Part shown: positions 12,069-24,062 of the stretch, one piece after another
Position numbering within the stretch: position 1 is the stretch's first letter
How the letters are laid out: the number at the start of each line of letters is the position of its first letter
Position numbers and translations under genes: made by a program
Source of the DNA: Paratinospora sagittata
Taxonomy: Eukaryota; Streptophyta; Magnoliopsida; Ranunculales; Menispermaceae
Direction of reading: 5' to 3'
Assembly: GCA_035771175.1 (NCBI GenBank)
Contig: CM069598.1
Span: forward strand, 9,440,314 to 9,504,313
Length of the DNA stretch: 64,000 nucleotides
The notes under the pieces: model-generated
Databases searched by the model: none
Told to the model about the DNA's origin: nothing
The model's input: the letters and a program-made list of their open reading frames with translations, nothing else

Positions 12069-15000
12069 ATGGATCGACAAGCACATGACTTTGCTGCAGC
12101 TGCAGCAATGGCCTTTGCTCAGCAGCAACAAGCTGTGAACATTCAACAGCAACAGCAATTTGGGTTTCACCCTCAGCATCAGCAGTTCCCTCAGCAAGTG
12201 CATGGTCCTCCTTTTTTGCCCCCTCATCCTTCTCTTCATCAATTTTCTTTTCCTCGCCACTTACAGCAGCAGCAACCACATCAAATACACCCCCATGCTC
12301 AGCATCATCACCAAATTTTCCATCTCCAACAACAGCAACAACCCCCACCATCCTTTCCTCCTCACATGCCTCCTCACCTTGTTCATTCTCCTTTCCACCA
12401 CCCATTTGACGCTGCTCCTCCCCCAGCTCCCCCTCCTTCTGATCCTGAACTTCACAAAGTTGTTGATAAACTTGTTGAATATGCTGCCAAGAATGGCCCT
12501 GAATTTGAAGCCATGATCCGTGAAAAACAGCGAGATAATCCTGCTTATAGTTTTCTATTTGGTGGTGAGGGACATAATTACTATCATTACAAGCTTTGGT
12601 TATCCACACGTCCCTCAAATGCTCCTTTCAATCCCTCCTTCCCATCCTCATCTGTGCCCATCATGCCTCCTCCAAGCTCCATGATTAATCCATCTGCTTT
12701 GAGTCCTGCTCACTTAAGTGCACCTCCTTCTGGAGCTTCTGCTTCCATGATTGGTGCACCCCAATTACACCAACCTCCCTTTCAACCATTCTTTGACCAA
12801 CAACAACAGCCACATTCTCAGCCTTTTCTTGGTCAAGCTCGTGTGGATTATGAGCCGTCGACCAAATCTTTTAAGGGTCTTTCTGGACCACTTCCTTCTG
12901 ATGTTGCAGCTGAGCTTAATAATGTGCTTAACAATCTCACTGGCACCAAGGAATCAATCAAGGGTGCCAAGTTATGGTTCATGCAGAGATGTCCCTTTGC
13001 ACCTGCTCTTGCAGAGGCCCTTAAAGAAAGAGTCTTAACTCTTGATGATTCTGAGAGGCAGTTGCATATAATATACTTGGCAAATGACATCCTTTTTGAC
13101 AGGTATTCTATATATTTTTTCTTCTTTCTTTTTTTTTTTTTGGTCAAATTTTTTTTAAGGCATATCTTTACTTATGACTAAAAGTTGTCCTTAACAAGTT
13201 CTCCTGTTTCCGTTTATTGCACGGAGGAATGCTGGTCCCCTTTTACCCATCTTTCTCTACAATGTTTGTCAAGGCATCACCTAGGCATTTAACTTGATTG
13301 CCTAGGTGTTTCACTTTCACTAGGTAAACAGTAGGGCATTTCTTGTGATCTATAAAATTTGTAAGGGCCTTTAGTAATTTGTGAAACCATATTGTAGGAA
13401 GTATAAAGTGTGGTCTCAATTTTTTTTCTCTTCTTTTCTGCTACATATGTCAAACCTATAAACACTTATTTAATCCTAGAACCCTACATTGTTTTTTTGA
13501 AGAAAGAACCACTAAATTTTGCATTTAATTTATCGCAATAATGAAAAGTTTTTGTAGTTGAAATCATTGTTCTTTTATATTGCAAGTTCAAAAGGGTCCT
13601 TAAAGTTTAGAAACTTACACTGGGACATATATGGGTTGTTTAGTGTTCAAGAGCATGAATTAGTAACAATTTATGTTATATTTTATATTTTTACAATGAC
13701 CATCCCCATATTGTTGGGAAAAAGGCTTAGTTGAGTTGAGTTGTTTTGTTGCGTTTTTATATTTTTACAGTGCAAATCATTTCATTTTTATGATTTTATC
13801 ACTAAGCTGCATCTAGGCGATGCCTGGGCTTTGACTCCCTATCTACGAGAATACTTTCCAAGTAATTCCATCATTTTGTCTCATTGGAGTCCAGTTCTTC
13901 TAGCTGAAGATAATGATGATGATTAATTAGTAGAGACACTTTATAATAGGATTTGGGTTGTGGGTTCTATTATAATTCTAGTTATTTAAACTTATTAGGC
14001 CTTTGCTTTATTTATAGCAGAATTCTAGTTTATTTCATTGTGGCTTAGTCCTAATAAATTTCCTATTGCCTATGTTTCATAGGAGACTGGGAGTTTAGTT
14101 CAGGTGTTTCTAGATATTAGTTTCTGTGCGAAGAAATGATGGCTGATTGAACATAAATTAAATGTCATTTATATTCTCTCTTAGCTTCCTTTTTCTCTCT
14201 TTTCTTCATTTTATTGATCTTCTTCTGGTTCTTTCTTCTTATTTCTTCTTTTTATCTTCTTATTTACATTTTCTACATCACCTTATCTATGATAATGTAT
14301 GGTTTGTGGCATTCATTAATAGATTCTTATTTATTTTGTTTGCTTAATAATATTTTGCTTAAAAAAATGAATTTATTATTATTAATATCCATATTTTCCA
14401 AAGTTGATTTGCATACATATTAAGCAATGTTTATACAAATAGTTACTTTTTATACAATAATTATAAAGTTTCCGTGCAAGGCCTGAGGTTGAAACTAGTC
14501 ATTTATGCTATATTCTTGGTTTTTTACTAATATAATTGGTAGTATGTTTTAGAAAGTGTTGGTTAAGTAAATTGTGTTTTGAGAGTTTTTTATAATTTAT
14601 GGAACTTTCTAGTTTTGGAATAATGCAAGTCTTAGCCTTAAAATATGTAGTTTCAACAAGTTCATAAAGGGATTTGTCTGACTGCAAATTTTGTTGTTGT
14701 TTTCAAAATTTTAACTCCTTTGAATTGATTGGTGTAATTCCAATGAAAACTTTTTTTAATGTGATTTTAAAACATGTGCTAGACGTTCCTTGTAGGGTCT
14801 TTTGGTTATTTTTTGTTTCTATTTTTGGGTGTGCTTTGAGCGTTACTTGTGCTCTCAACCTTCTGCCCCATGTAACTATGATCTTTGCTAGTAACGAAAC
14901 TCTTGTTTATTTCTTCCAAAAAAGGAAGCTGAACTTCTTGAAACAGTTAGTATGATTCTAATCAAATCTTTGTATCGTACAGCTCCATACGTGATAGATT

Positions 15001-15697
15001 AAATGGTATAATTCAATTTAATTTTACATCATCTACCTTTTTCTATTTTATAATCCCATATTACACAATTCTCCTATCATAAAACTCCCGTTCCAAATGC
15101 TTATTCAGGCTATGAAACCGTAGTTTCTAGGATGCTAGATTCTATTGAAATTGTAATTGATCTTAGATCAGTTTTGTTTTTAGAACTAATGGTCCTAATG
15201 AATGCTAAGTGAAGGAGGAAACATTATTTGTTACTTGCAAATCCTATAATGATAGGATGCATGCTCATAAAAGACAAATTAACAATGTCTAGCAGACGTA
15301 CACATATTTCTGTCTGCTTCAATGGTGAGAATTGAGAAATTGAATTGTGTACCCCTAATAGAAAAATATAGTTTTTCTTGTAACTTTAGTATGTTGTATG
15401 TGAAAATGTGCAGCTTGCAGCGTAGGATTAATCCCCGTGAACTTGACAATGAAGCCCTTGCTTTTAAACCGGTTCTTGGTTCCATGCTGGCAAGGATTTA
15501 TCACAACCCTCATAACAAGGAAGGGAATCAGGCTCGGCTGCAGAAAATTTTGCAGTTCTGGGCTTCAAAGGAAGTTTTTGACTCTGATACTATGTATGCC
15601 CTTGAGGGTGAGATGATTGGTGGGCCACCTGTTGGTTCTTTCTCATCAGCTCCAAAGGATTCATCTGGCTCTATTCCGGATTCTATGAGTGTTTCAG

Positions 15698-15748
<51 letters not shown>

Positions 15749-16996
15749 TTCTCTCTCTCTCTCTATGTATATATTATATCTTATTTAATTACCATTATCT
15801 TGGTTATTTTAGGTCATTTTCTGACTATTTTGTTACTACTAATAGTTTATACACCATTCTTCCTAGGTAGTGTATGTAATGGTTTTCCTTGTGTCAAACA
15901 ACCTTAGTTGATTCTCTCTCATTTACACTCCTACTATCTTCTGACTGTGGTGTTTATTTACAGTTGTGCAATCTTCATCAGTTGATAAATGCAAAAGCTA
16001 CATTTAGTCTAGTGATACATCAGCTATGCATGCTCATTATGTTTGTAGGACTTTGTGAGTCTTTGACACTTAATCTCTGTATCAGATTCCAACACACGTG
16101 TCTGTCTTTATTATATGACTGAGAATTTTAATTATGGAACTACGTCAACATTTATATTAAGGAACAACATTTGTGCGTTTGCTACAGGTTTGTCACAGCA
16201 AACAGCATCTCAGAGTCTCAACCAATGGCAAGCTGATAAGCATAGAAGCTCCTTGCCGGGATCATTTGATCAGGACCAGCCAGATAAGCAAGTACCTCCT
16301 GTAATGCCACTAGCATCCTCACAGTTTGCACCACCTGTTGGTCACCAGTTTCTTCCAAACGCTGGTCTTCACCCTCCAGTGACTGCCAATCTTTTTGCAG
16401 GATCAGCTTCGGCTGCTGTTCAGCCATCAAATCAGCAGCCTCTGTCCCATTTATTGCCTGGTCAGTCGGTCAATATTGGAGAGAAACTACCACCTTATCC
16501 TTTATTCCCTCCTGGCCTTATTCCAGGAATGGTCAGAAAGATGCAGATAGGCAGTGGAGTACCCTACTCGCCAATGAGTCCCTTGGATATTCCCACTGTT
16601 ATCCCTCCATCTACAGTATCTCCATCAGAAATTCTGGATAGAGTCTCAAAGTTCTTCAAAGAGATCGGTGAGGTGAATCCTTCTGAAGGACCCATGAAAT
16701 CGTCCAATTCAAACGATGAAGATGATACATACGAGTACGAGAGGGAGCCTCCTGTTAGAAAGGGAGGGACTTGTATCCCGCCACCACTGAACTTGCAGGT
16801 GGATCCCGAAACTGGGACTTATGCTGACGGAAGTGTTGAAAGGAAACCGGGGTCTAGTGGTTCAGGACGGCTGGGACTTGGGGCCACGGCAAATCCAAAC
16901 GAAGTGAGTCAGTATGATGATGTTTATACTTCCTATAGGAAGCAACGAAGCACCAGTTACCATTCATCCATGAGCGCTAGAGCTTCGGTGAGGTAA
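12069..16996 (+). CDS. SURP and CID domain protein (CHERP-like splicing factor)
   Basis: Coding exons 12069-13102, 15414-15697 and 16188-16996 join in frame to 708 residues. Residues 1-125 are rich in Gln, His and Pro. A SURP (SWAP) module follows at about 129-180 ([20 protein letters not shown], then NPAYSFLF and YYHYKLW). A CID domain covers about 278-415 ([39 protein letters not shown], then [13 protein letters not shown] and LQKILQFW). A proline-rich tail follows, ending with a G-patch-like GRLGLGA. SURP + CID order is that of human CHERP, a U2 snRNP-associated factor; CID domains bind the RNA polymerase II C-terminal tail. A nuclear role in pre-mRNA processing is therefore inferred. The ATG at 12069 is the first in frame after the predicted acceptor at 11973. 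The intron after exon 3 begins with a CT microsatellite directly behind the donor. Confidence 0.88.
15700..15764 (+). repeat. (CT)n microsatellite at a splice donor
   Basis: A slightly interrupted CT run starts two bases after the GT of the donor at 15698 in the CHERP-like gene. Confidence 0.95.
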
Positions 16997-17326
16997 AATG
17001 TGTTGAAGTATACTGGTCTTGCCCTAATGTTAGAAGAATGGGGAATCCTTAACAAGGAAATCTGTTGTTCACAAGGTAAAACTAAAAGTGCTTGTCATGC
17101 ATGTGCAGAATGTTCAGTTGTTATTAGGCTATGCTGGCTGTTTGGGCAGCAGATAGCCAAGGAATTATACTTAAAATTTTGTGTACTACGCATGTGCTGT
17201 ATGCACTGTGTGTCCTGAGTAGAAGTTATTTTCAGTCCCACCTTCAAGCTTTTTTCATCCATCATGTTATTTATATGCTTCTTTGCTTATTGTTGGACAA
17301 GCTTCTTAAATGCTCCAAAATTTGTA

Positions 17327-17720
17327 GGCTGCTTTTGGTATCGTTTTTAAATTTGGTTTTTTTGTATTTAAAAACAAAAAGTGAAAAAAGTTGTAAAAAA
17401 CTTGTTTAGTTCATTGTGATTCAAAAAAAAGTTTTAGAAAAAAAAAAAGTTAAGAAAAAGGGCTATTTTAAAAAACAACGAGAAGTTTTTTTAGTTATTT
17501 TTTTGGTTGATTTGTAATTGATGAAACATATGTAAGTTTTTCTTCATTTGATTTGTAGAAAATTTTAGAACAATCAAACAAGTTTTTTTTGTTTTTCAAA
17601 TTTTAAAAGCATTTTTTTGATATGATACAAAATATATTTTTACAAACTATAAATTAATTGAAAATGAAATATAATTTTATTTCTTAAAAATTATTTAAAA
17701 ATTGTATACCAAACGTAGCC
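17327..17720. mobile_element. MITE with GGCTRCNTTTGGTA termini
   Basis: Left end GGCTGCTTTTGGTATCG; right end GTATACCAAACGTAGCC, its inverted counterpart. The 394-bp interior is AT-rich and non-coding. It sits just past the 3' end of the CHERP-like gene. A target duplication was not identified. Confidence 0.6.
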
Positions 17721-17959
17721 TGAGGTATTTTTTTTTGTGATGGTTTAGCAGACCACCTTCGTTTTTTTGGGTTACTTTGTAAGTGGAGGATATGGTTCAT
17801 GAACATGGCTCGTTTTTGGTGCAAATAAATAAATATTAAGTTGCACCGAAGATGTTAAATGAAGCTTATAAATGCCGAGCTTCCTAAGTTGGTGCATGAG
17901 AGGCAGTTTACTTTGATTATTTTATAAATTTATTAAAATCAAACCTTGTAAACAAAGAA

Positions 17960-18041
17960 GTCGATATGTCCGAGTGGTTAAGGAGACAGACTCGAAATCT
18001 GTTGGGCTTTGCCTGCGCAGGTTCGAATCCTGCTGTCGACG
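17960..18041 (+). tRNA. tRNA-Ser (anticodon CGA)
   Basis: An 82-nt cloverleaf with a 7-bp acceptor stem, GTCGATA against TGTCGAC (one G-T pair). The D-arm reads GTCCGAGTGGTTAAGG. The anticodon stem ACAGA/TCTGT encloses the loop CTCGAAA, giving anticodon CGA, which reads the serine codon UCG. The long variable arm TGGGCTTTGCCTGCGCA is typical of tRNA-Ser. The T-arm GGTTCGAATCC is a perfect internal box B. A TTTT-containing tract downstream can end RNA polymerase III transcription. There is no intron. Confidence 0.97.
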
Positions 18042-18407
18042 TTTCAAAATTTTATTTTAATTTTTTTAATATCTTGTATCTGTTTTTCTAATAATAATAG
18101 TAAGACAAAAAAAAAAAAACAGGAAGTTTCTGCAATAAATTCCCATAAAAGATGTTTGAATTCTGGTCACAAATAAGAACATGGGCAGCTTCTTAGAGCA
18201 GTTATATGATTATACACACAATTATTTTAATTCTTTAACCCTTTTATTCATCACAATTAACCAATTAAGTTGTATCTCCAGATGGCCCCATAAATTGCTG
18301 AATTGGGCTTACAAGCTTTGGTGGGCATTGAGTATATAGTGAGCACAATAGTGAACAGTACTCTCCGTATATACTTAATCTCATAATATAGTTTAGTTAT
18401 AATAATG

Positions 18408-18570
18408 TTTTTGAAGTGAGGAGTGTCGGGCCCTACTCCACTAGTTTCCGGAGCATGACCTTAAACAATTAAGGACGTTGTGTGAGTAAGGAGATTGAAA
18501 CTCAGGATATATTTTATAATAGAACTTCATGCCTCTTAAACACCACCACTCGCCCAACTTAGTGTTGAGT
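18408..18570 (-). mobile_element. Diverged SINE copy
   Basis: On the minus strand it contains ACGTCCTTAATTGTTTAAGG and TCATGCTCCGGAAACTAG, then AGGGCCCGACACTCCTCACTTC. These match the order of CGTCCTTGATTGTTTTTAGT and CGTGCTCT in the SINE at 30419-30601. The upstream TCCTGAGTTTCAATCTCC resembles a worn box B. No clean target duplication was seen. Confidence 0.5.
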
Positions 18571-19533
18571 TAGTTATATTAATTATTTGAATGTCTACGT
18601 AATTCCCAAATCAATATATTAACCACACTGATGGGCTATTCTATCATTGCATATACTAGTATTAAGAAAGGCAACAATAGAATTGAATAAATTTACTATG
18701 TTTAATGAGTTGAAGGAAGAAACTAAAAGTAGAGAGAGAGGAGTAGCATGTAAGGAGCGTAGTTGGGTACAACTACTACAAATCCCTCCTCGTTCTATTC
18801 AATAGAAAAAACAGAAGCAAATATGAAATCTTGCTTAGAAGAAAGTTGGTTTGTACGTCCTTATTCTTCTTCCATTAGAAACCCCCTGATCACAGACAGC
18901 ATCACCAACCATAGATGAACACATAGGCTTATTAGAACTTCATGATGAAAATGAATATCTATACTTATCAGAAATTGACTTGAAGTGACTCATATATAAA
19001 CAAATGAGAAGAAGAAATTAAGCAACCAGACCCTCTTTCATGATCTGCCTTGCCCACCAAGAATAACGGTTGTTCAGTGACTACATTTCCAAGAAACACC
19101 AACTTTCTCTATATATATATGTATGTATTTATATATATATATATATATGTATATAGTACATTGTTTTTTTAATTTTGCTGAGTGTATAGAAAGCTGAGTA
19201 GGTGTGAATAAATTCTTCAGGCATTTGACGAAACTGACATGTAGTCAAACATAAAAAATAAAAATAAAAAATAAAAAAAAGAAGAAAAAGAAGAAGGTTG
19301 AATTGAATTGAGCAACACTCCAACCTTCAGTTCTAGCAACAGCTGGTCTGATCATCAAGAACAGCCTAATTGAACTGCAAGAACTGTCTATTTCTTCTAA
19401 ATAATCTCATTTCCTAATCAACATTCCTTCTCTATATAAAAGGTCTCTCCATCTTTCATGTCATTCCAAGTTCACCCATATTCTTAATTTTCCTATATAC
19501 ATATTCTTCATCAAAGATACACAAGTTAGAGAA
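18571..19533 (+). promoter_or_regulatory. Laccase promoter region
   Basis: A TATA box, TATATAAA at 19433-19440, lies 94 bases before the ATG and the bases between look like a short 5'UTR. ACCAACC at 18904-18910 matches the AC-II type element bound by lignin-regulating MYB factors; one 7-mer is weak evidence. An AT microsatellite occupies about 19115-19150. No other gene is seen here. Confidence 0.55.
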
Positions 19534-22500
19534 ATGGGTGGTGCATATTTTGGAGCATTTTTTCTTTTTGCATTTTTCGCCATTTCGATTCTACTGGAGT
19601 TCGTAACTGCAACAAATTCAAGCATAACCAGACACTACAAGTTTGATGTGAGTATTAAATGGCATCCAAATTATTAAGCACATTTAATTTGCAGATTATA
19701 TTTAAGTTAGTGAAATATGGGCATCTCATGATGATTTATCATTTTAATACACATATTATATCCTTATATTAAGCTTCTTCTTTCTTTCAGATTAAGTTGC
19801 AGAATGTGACTAGACTGTGTCACACAAGGAGCATTGTGACAGTAAATGGGCAGTTTCCAGGACCAAGGATTGTAGCAAGAGAAGGTGACAGAGTTGTTAT
19901 CAAAGTGACCAACCGTATCAATAACAACATCACCATCCATTGGTATATATATATTGAGCTTAATTAATAATCTCATTTGTAGATTTTTAATTCATATTAC
20001 AAGTAACTAATTATGTGTAAGAAATACAAATATCAATTCCCTACTTGGAGTCATCTGCATTTTTTTATTTTTATTTTTATTTTTAAAAAAAACAGGCATG
20101 GAATTAGGCAACTGCAGAGTGGCTGGGCTGATGGACCTGCATATGTAACTCAGTGTCCCATACAGAGTGGCCAGGGCTATGTTTACAACTTCACAATTAC
20201 AGGGCAAAGAGGAACATTGTTTTGGCATGCCCACATTTCATGGCTAAGATCGACTGTTTATGGACCCTTCATCATCCTCCCCAAGCTCAATGTGCCTTAC
20301 CCATTTGCCAAACCTTACAAGGAAATACCCATTATTTTTGGTTAGTACTAATATATTATATAAATATATATATTAATTAATGCTAATTAAATGATATTGT
20401 TGTGGTTGACCCCTTCACTAATTCCATGGGTTATAAGATAAATTGTAAGACAAAAAAGAAAAAGAAAAAACAAAACAAAAGAATTGAATAATTTGATATG
20501 AAATTTTTAGGAGAGTGGTTTCACACAGACCCTGAAGCAATTATCAAGCAGGCTCTGCAGACAGGAGGAGGGCCCAATGTATCTGATGCCTACACCATCA
20601 ATGGACTCCCAGGGCCATTATACAACTGCTCAGCAAAAGGTATATGTAATATAGCCACTCTATTAACTTTTTGCTAGAATACTTTACTATGAAGTTGGTG
20701 AATAAAATAGTTATCTAGAGGTAATTAAATAAGGGATGATAGTGTAAAATCTTAGCTGTTCCTCATCAAAATTATTGAATATCACCAAAATCTTATATTT
20801 TGAGAAAATGGGCCTTTTCCAATTTTTTTTATTTTTAAAGGTATCACACATCTATAATGATATAAGAGAATATTTATGTTGTTGATTTATGCCTTTGCTG
20901 TCCAACATACTCCTAAAAAAGTTCTTTTAGTGTTAGAAAAGGTAAAACAATTATTTTACATTTCAACTATTTACAAGCATGGATATGTTCTTATACATTT
21001 TGTGATGGCAGATACTTTCAGGCTGAAGGTGAAGCCAGGCAAGACTTACCTTCTACGTTTAATTAACGCTGCACTCAATGATGAACTCTTCTTCAGCATT
21101 GCAAACCACACTCTCACTGTAGTAGAAGCTGATGCTGTTTATGTAAAGCCATTCAACACCACCACCATCCTCATCACCCCTGGCCAAACCAGCAATCTCC
21201 TCCTCCACACCAAACCTCACCACCCAAATGCCAACTTCCTCATGGCTGCCCGACCTTACGTCACAGGCCAAGGCACTTTCGACAACTCCACCGTTGCCGG
21301 AATCCTCCAATATGATCACCCGTCAACCACCACCATAAAAAATCTCCCACTCTTCAAACCTATCCTTCCTTCCCTCAATGACACTTCCTTTGCTACTAAC
21401 TTCACTAGGAGGCTTCTCAGCCTTGCCACACCTGAATTCCCAGCTAAAGTTCCTAAAACTATCACAAACCGCTTCTTCTTCACAGTGGGACTTGGAACCA
21501 ACCCTTGCCCACAAAACCACACTTGCCAAGGACCCAATGGCTCCATGTTTTCTGCCTCTGTGAGCAATGTTTCCTTTGCTCCTCCCACCACAGCTCTTCT
21601 TCAAGCACACTTTTTAAGCCAGTCTTATGGGGTTTACACAACTGATTTTCCTACTGAGCCAACTACTCCTTTTAATTACACTGGGAATCCTCCTAATAAT
21701 ACTATGGTGGGAAATGGGACTAAGCTTGTGGTGTTGCCTTTCAATGCCAGTGTGGAGTTGGTGATGCAGGATACTAGTATTTTGGGAGCTGAGAGCCACC
21801 CTCTTCATCTTCATGGGTTTAACTTCTTTGTGGTTGGTATGGGGTTTGGGAACTATGATGCTAATAAAGACCCTGCAAAGTTCAATCTTGTTGACCCTGT
21901 TGAGAGGAACACCATTGGAGTTCCTGCTGGTGGTTGGGTTGCTATCCGTTTCCAAGCCGATAACCCAGGTGTGTATAACTAGAATTCAATGTGTCAAAAC
22001 CAGCTTCACCTAAAAGTTATAGCTAATAGATAAAGGCTCAATTATGTATATCAAGCAATTACAGACATTAACACTGCCCGTTATGTGTATAATGGCATGT
22101 GAACTAGATTTATAATAGAAAAAAAACACAAGACTAATAAATGAGAAAAATAAGCAAATGCTTATAACTAGAGAGATTTGAACATAAGACCTCCAAAAAT
22201 CACATTGTCTACCATGTTAAAATCACTTGACCTAAAAGCTAAAACTACAAGTATATCAACCAAATATAGACATACAATATATATTTAGTCTAGAAAAAAG
22301 TTAAAAATGACTCAAAATTAGGAATGTAGATTGTAGGATTGCAATTATTAATAGAGACACACACACATATGTAATCCAATGTTCTGTAATCGTGTCATCA
22401 AAATTTGCCTCACTTTAATATCATTTGAGAATTGTTATATTACAAGTTAAATGCATGAGTGTTGAGTTTGAAATATTAATGCAGCTCTATACCCTTTCTC

Positions 22501-22801
22501 TATCGAGTTTTACAAATTAATCAAAATGGACATATGACAGACATAACTATATACTACTTGAATGATAAACTATGCAGTACTGTAGCATGCAAAGAACAAG
22601 CAGTGCTAATTTTCCTTTGTTGACTTTTGATTATGCTAATTGTCTCCTGGTGTTTTTAATCTGAAAACAGGTGTCTGGTTCATGCATTGCCACCTGGAAG
22701 TCCACACAAGCTGGGGCTTGAAGATGGCCTGGGTTGTGCTTGATGGGAAGCTGCCCAATCAGAAACTGCTACCTCCACCATCTGATCTTCCCAAGTGTTG
22801 A
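19534..22801 (+). CDS. LAC17-like: Laccase, LAC17 type (six exons)
   Basis: Exons 19534-19647, 19791-19942, 20096-20340, 20511-20639, 21012-21968 and 22671-22801 join in frame to 575 residues, the usual size for plant laccases. A signal peptide covers about residues 1-27. The four copper-binding stretches are present: HWHG (88-91), WHAH (132-135), HPLHLHGF in exon 5 and [12 protein letters not shown] in exon 6. Many N-x-S/T sites fit a secreted glycoprotein. Plant laccases oxidise monolignols in the cell wall with oxygen as acceptor. The sequence follows Arabidopsis LAC17 closely in memory-based comparison (for example [20 protein letters not shown] and QKLLPPP-DLPKC at the end). Exon 5 has a miR397 target site at 21061-21081. 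No frame break was found. The closest paralogue call needs an alignment. Confidence 0.95.
21061..21081 (+). promoter_or_regulatory. miR397 target site in laccase exon 5
   Basis: The 21-nt site contains an uninterrupted 17-nt complement to miR397 (AACGCTGCACTCAATGA, 21065-21081), with one G-U pair and one mismatch near the miRNA 3' end. It encodes LINAALND, the copper-oxidase region where miR397 sites of other plant laccases lie. miR397 control of lignin laccases is well established. Confidence 0.9.
22005..22270. repeat. Dispersed repeat in laccase intron 5
   Basis: It shares AGACATTAACACTG, ACTAGATTTATAAT, GAACATAAGACCT and CATGTTAAAATCACTTGAC-type motifs, in similar order, with 26555-26757 in an LpxD intron. 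Likely fragments of the same transposon family; the family was not identified. Confidence 0.55.
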
Positions 22802-24062
22802 CCTTCCCATTAAACATTGACCTCAGCTTTCATGTTCCAATCTGTTGTGTTTTTGTTTCAATTTTCTTTTCATTAGGAAAACAGTAGCAAAGAAGGCATT
22901 TCTAACCATTTTGTTGATTGATTTTTGGTCTTTAATCCCCGCCTCCACATGAGAAGAAAGAATAGAGTGGAGAAGGTTTTGTAACATTCAAAACTCCAGT
23001 ATTTATATGGGCGGTCTCAATAATAATAAATGGAAGTTTGTTTTGTTTGAAAATCAAGCTCATTTTTATTTCTGTTCTTTGGCTCTTTGATGAGCAAGCC
23101 ATACTTTAGAAATTGGGGTTTTTTCTAAAGAAAAATGCCTTATGTACGCTAGATGATAACGCTGACACCCAACCCCTTTCGATTTTTGAGGATATACGTG
23201 TATTAAGCAATATTCCCAACATCCAACGGAGGTTGAATATCAGCGTTAAAAAATGACATTAGCACCTAACGTATCTTTAGCATTACTCGTCAAAAATACA
23301 AAAACAGGCATAAATCAAGAAGTTTTGGTAAAACTCCAATAGCATATTTAGAAACATAGAAAAACATTCAAAATTTTAAACCGACTTGGCAATTGGTACT
23401 CATCAAGAAGTAGATTCATAGATCAATTTCACTTTTAAGTGAGTCACTTTCCATAGAGTTTTTTGTGTAAGAATGAAGATTCACACACACGTTAAGGGAC
23501 TAATTGGGTGCTCACAGAGGGTAGTCAACTGAGTTTGACATCTAGTCCCATCATCATTTTCTGCTAAAAATGCATCTAATTAATGATTAATTTAACTCAA
23601 GGGATCACCAACAACAATGGTGAAATAATTGATAGTCTTCAGCAGCAAATTTCATTATATCATCAGGACAAAATTCCAACAATTGCCTATCCCAAAATGA
23701 ATTTCTTCAATATGTAAGGGTCTTTGCTTTGATACATGATTCATTGCAAAAATTTGTTGAAAAACAAAAACTGAATCAATAAAATCTGTAAATTCTACTT
23801 AATAACTCTATGAAAAGAGGTTGAAACTGAAAGAGACAAGAAGAACTAACTAATCATAGCTTAACTTGATGAAACCATCCCAATTACAAACTACAATCCT
23901 GGAGTATCTAGAAACATTATATAAATGGTGCATCTTCCCTCTAGAAGGTGAAGAAGCATTCAAGGTGGGCACAAATACATCAGCAGCTTATGTGACCGCA
24001 GACATTCATTGTGCCCATCAATATTGAGGCTTGTGATTACATTTTCACACTACATGGGAGCT
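22802..24062. other. Intergenic between convergent laccase and LpxD genes
   Basis: The laccase 3'UTR probably ends near the AATAATAATAAATGG stretch at about 23020-23034. The rest contains the LpxD 3'UTR and AT-rich DNA. No coding or RNA signal was seen. Confidence 0.55.

Noticed and set aside
12022..12618. 198-residue minus-strand frame
   Set aside because: It is the antisense shadow of the CAG/CAT-rich first coding exon of the CHERP-like gene.
21059..21955. Several minus-strand frames of 86-113 residues
   Set aside because: Antisense shadows of laccase exon 5, with no recognisable domains.
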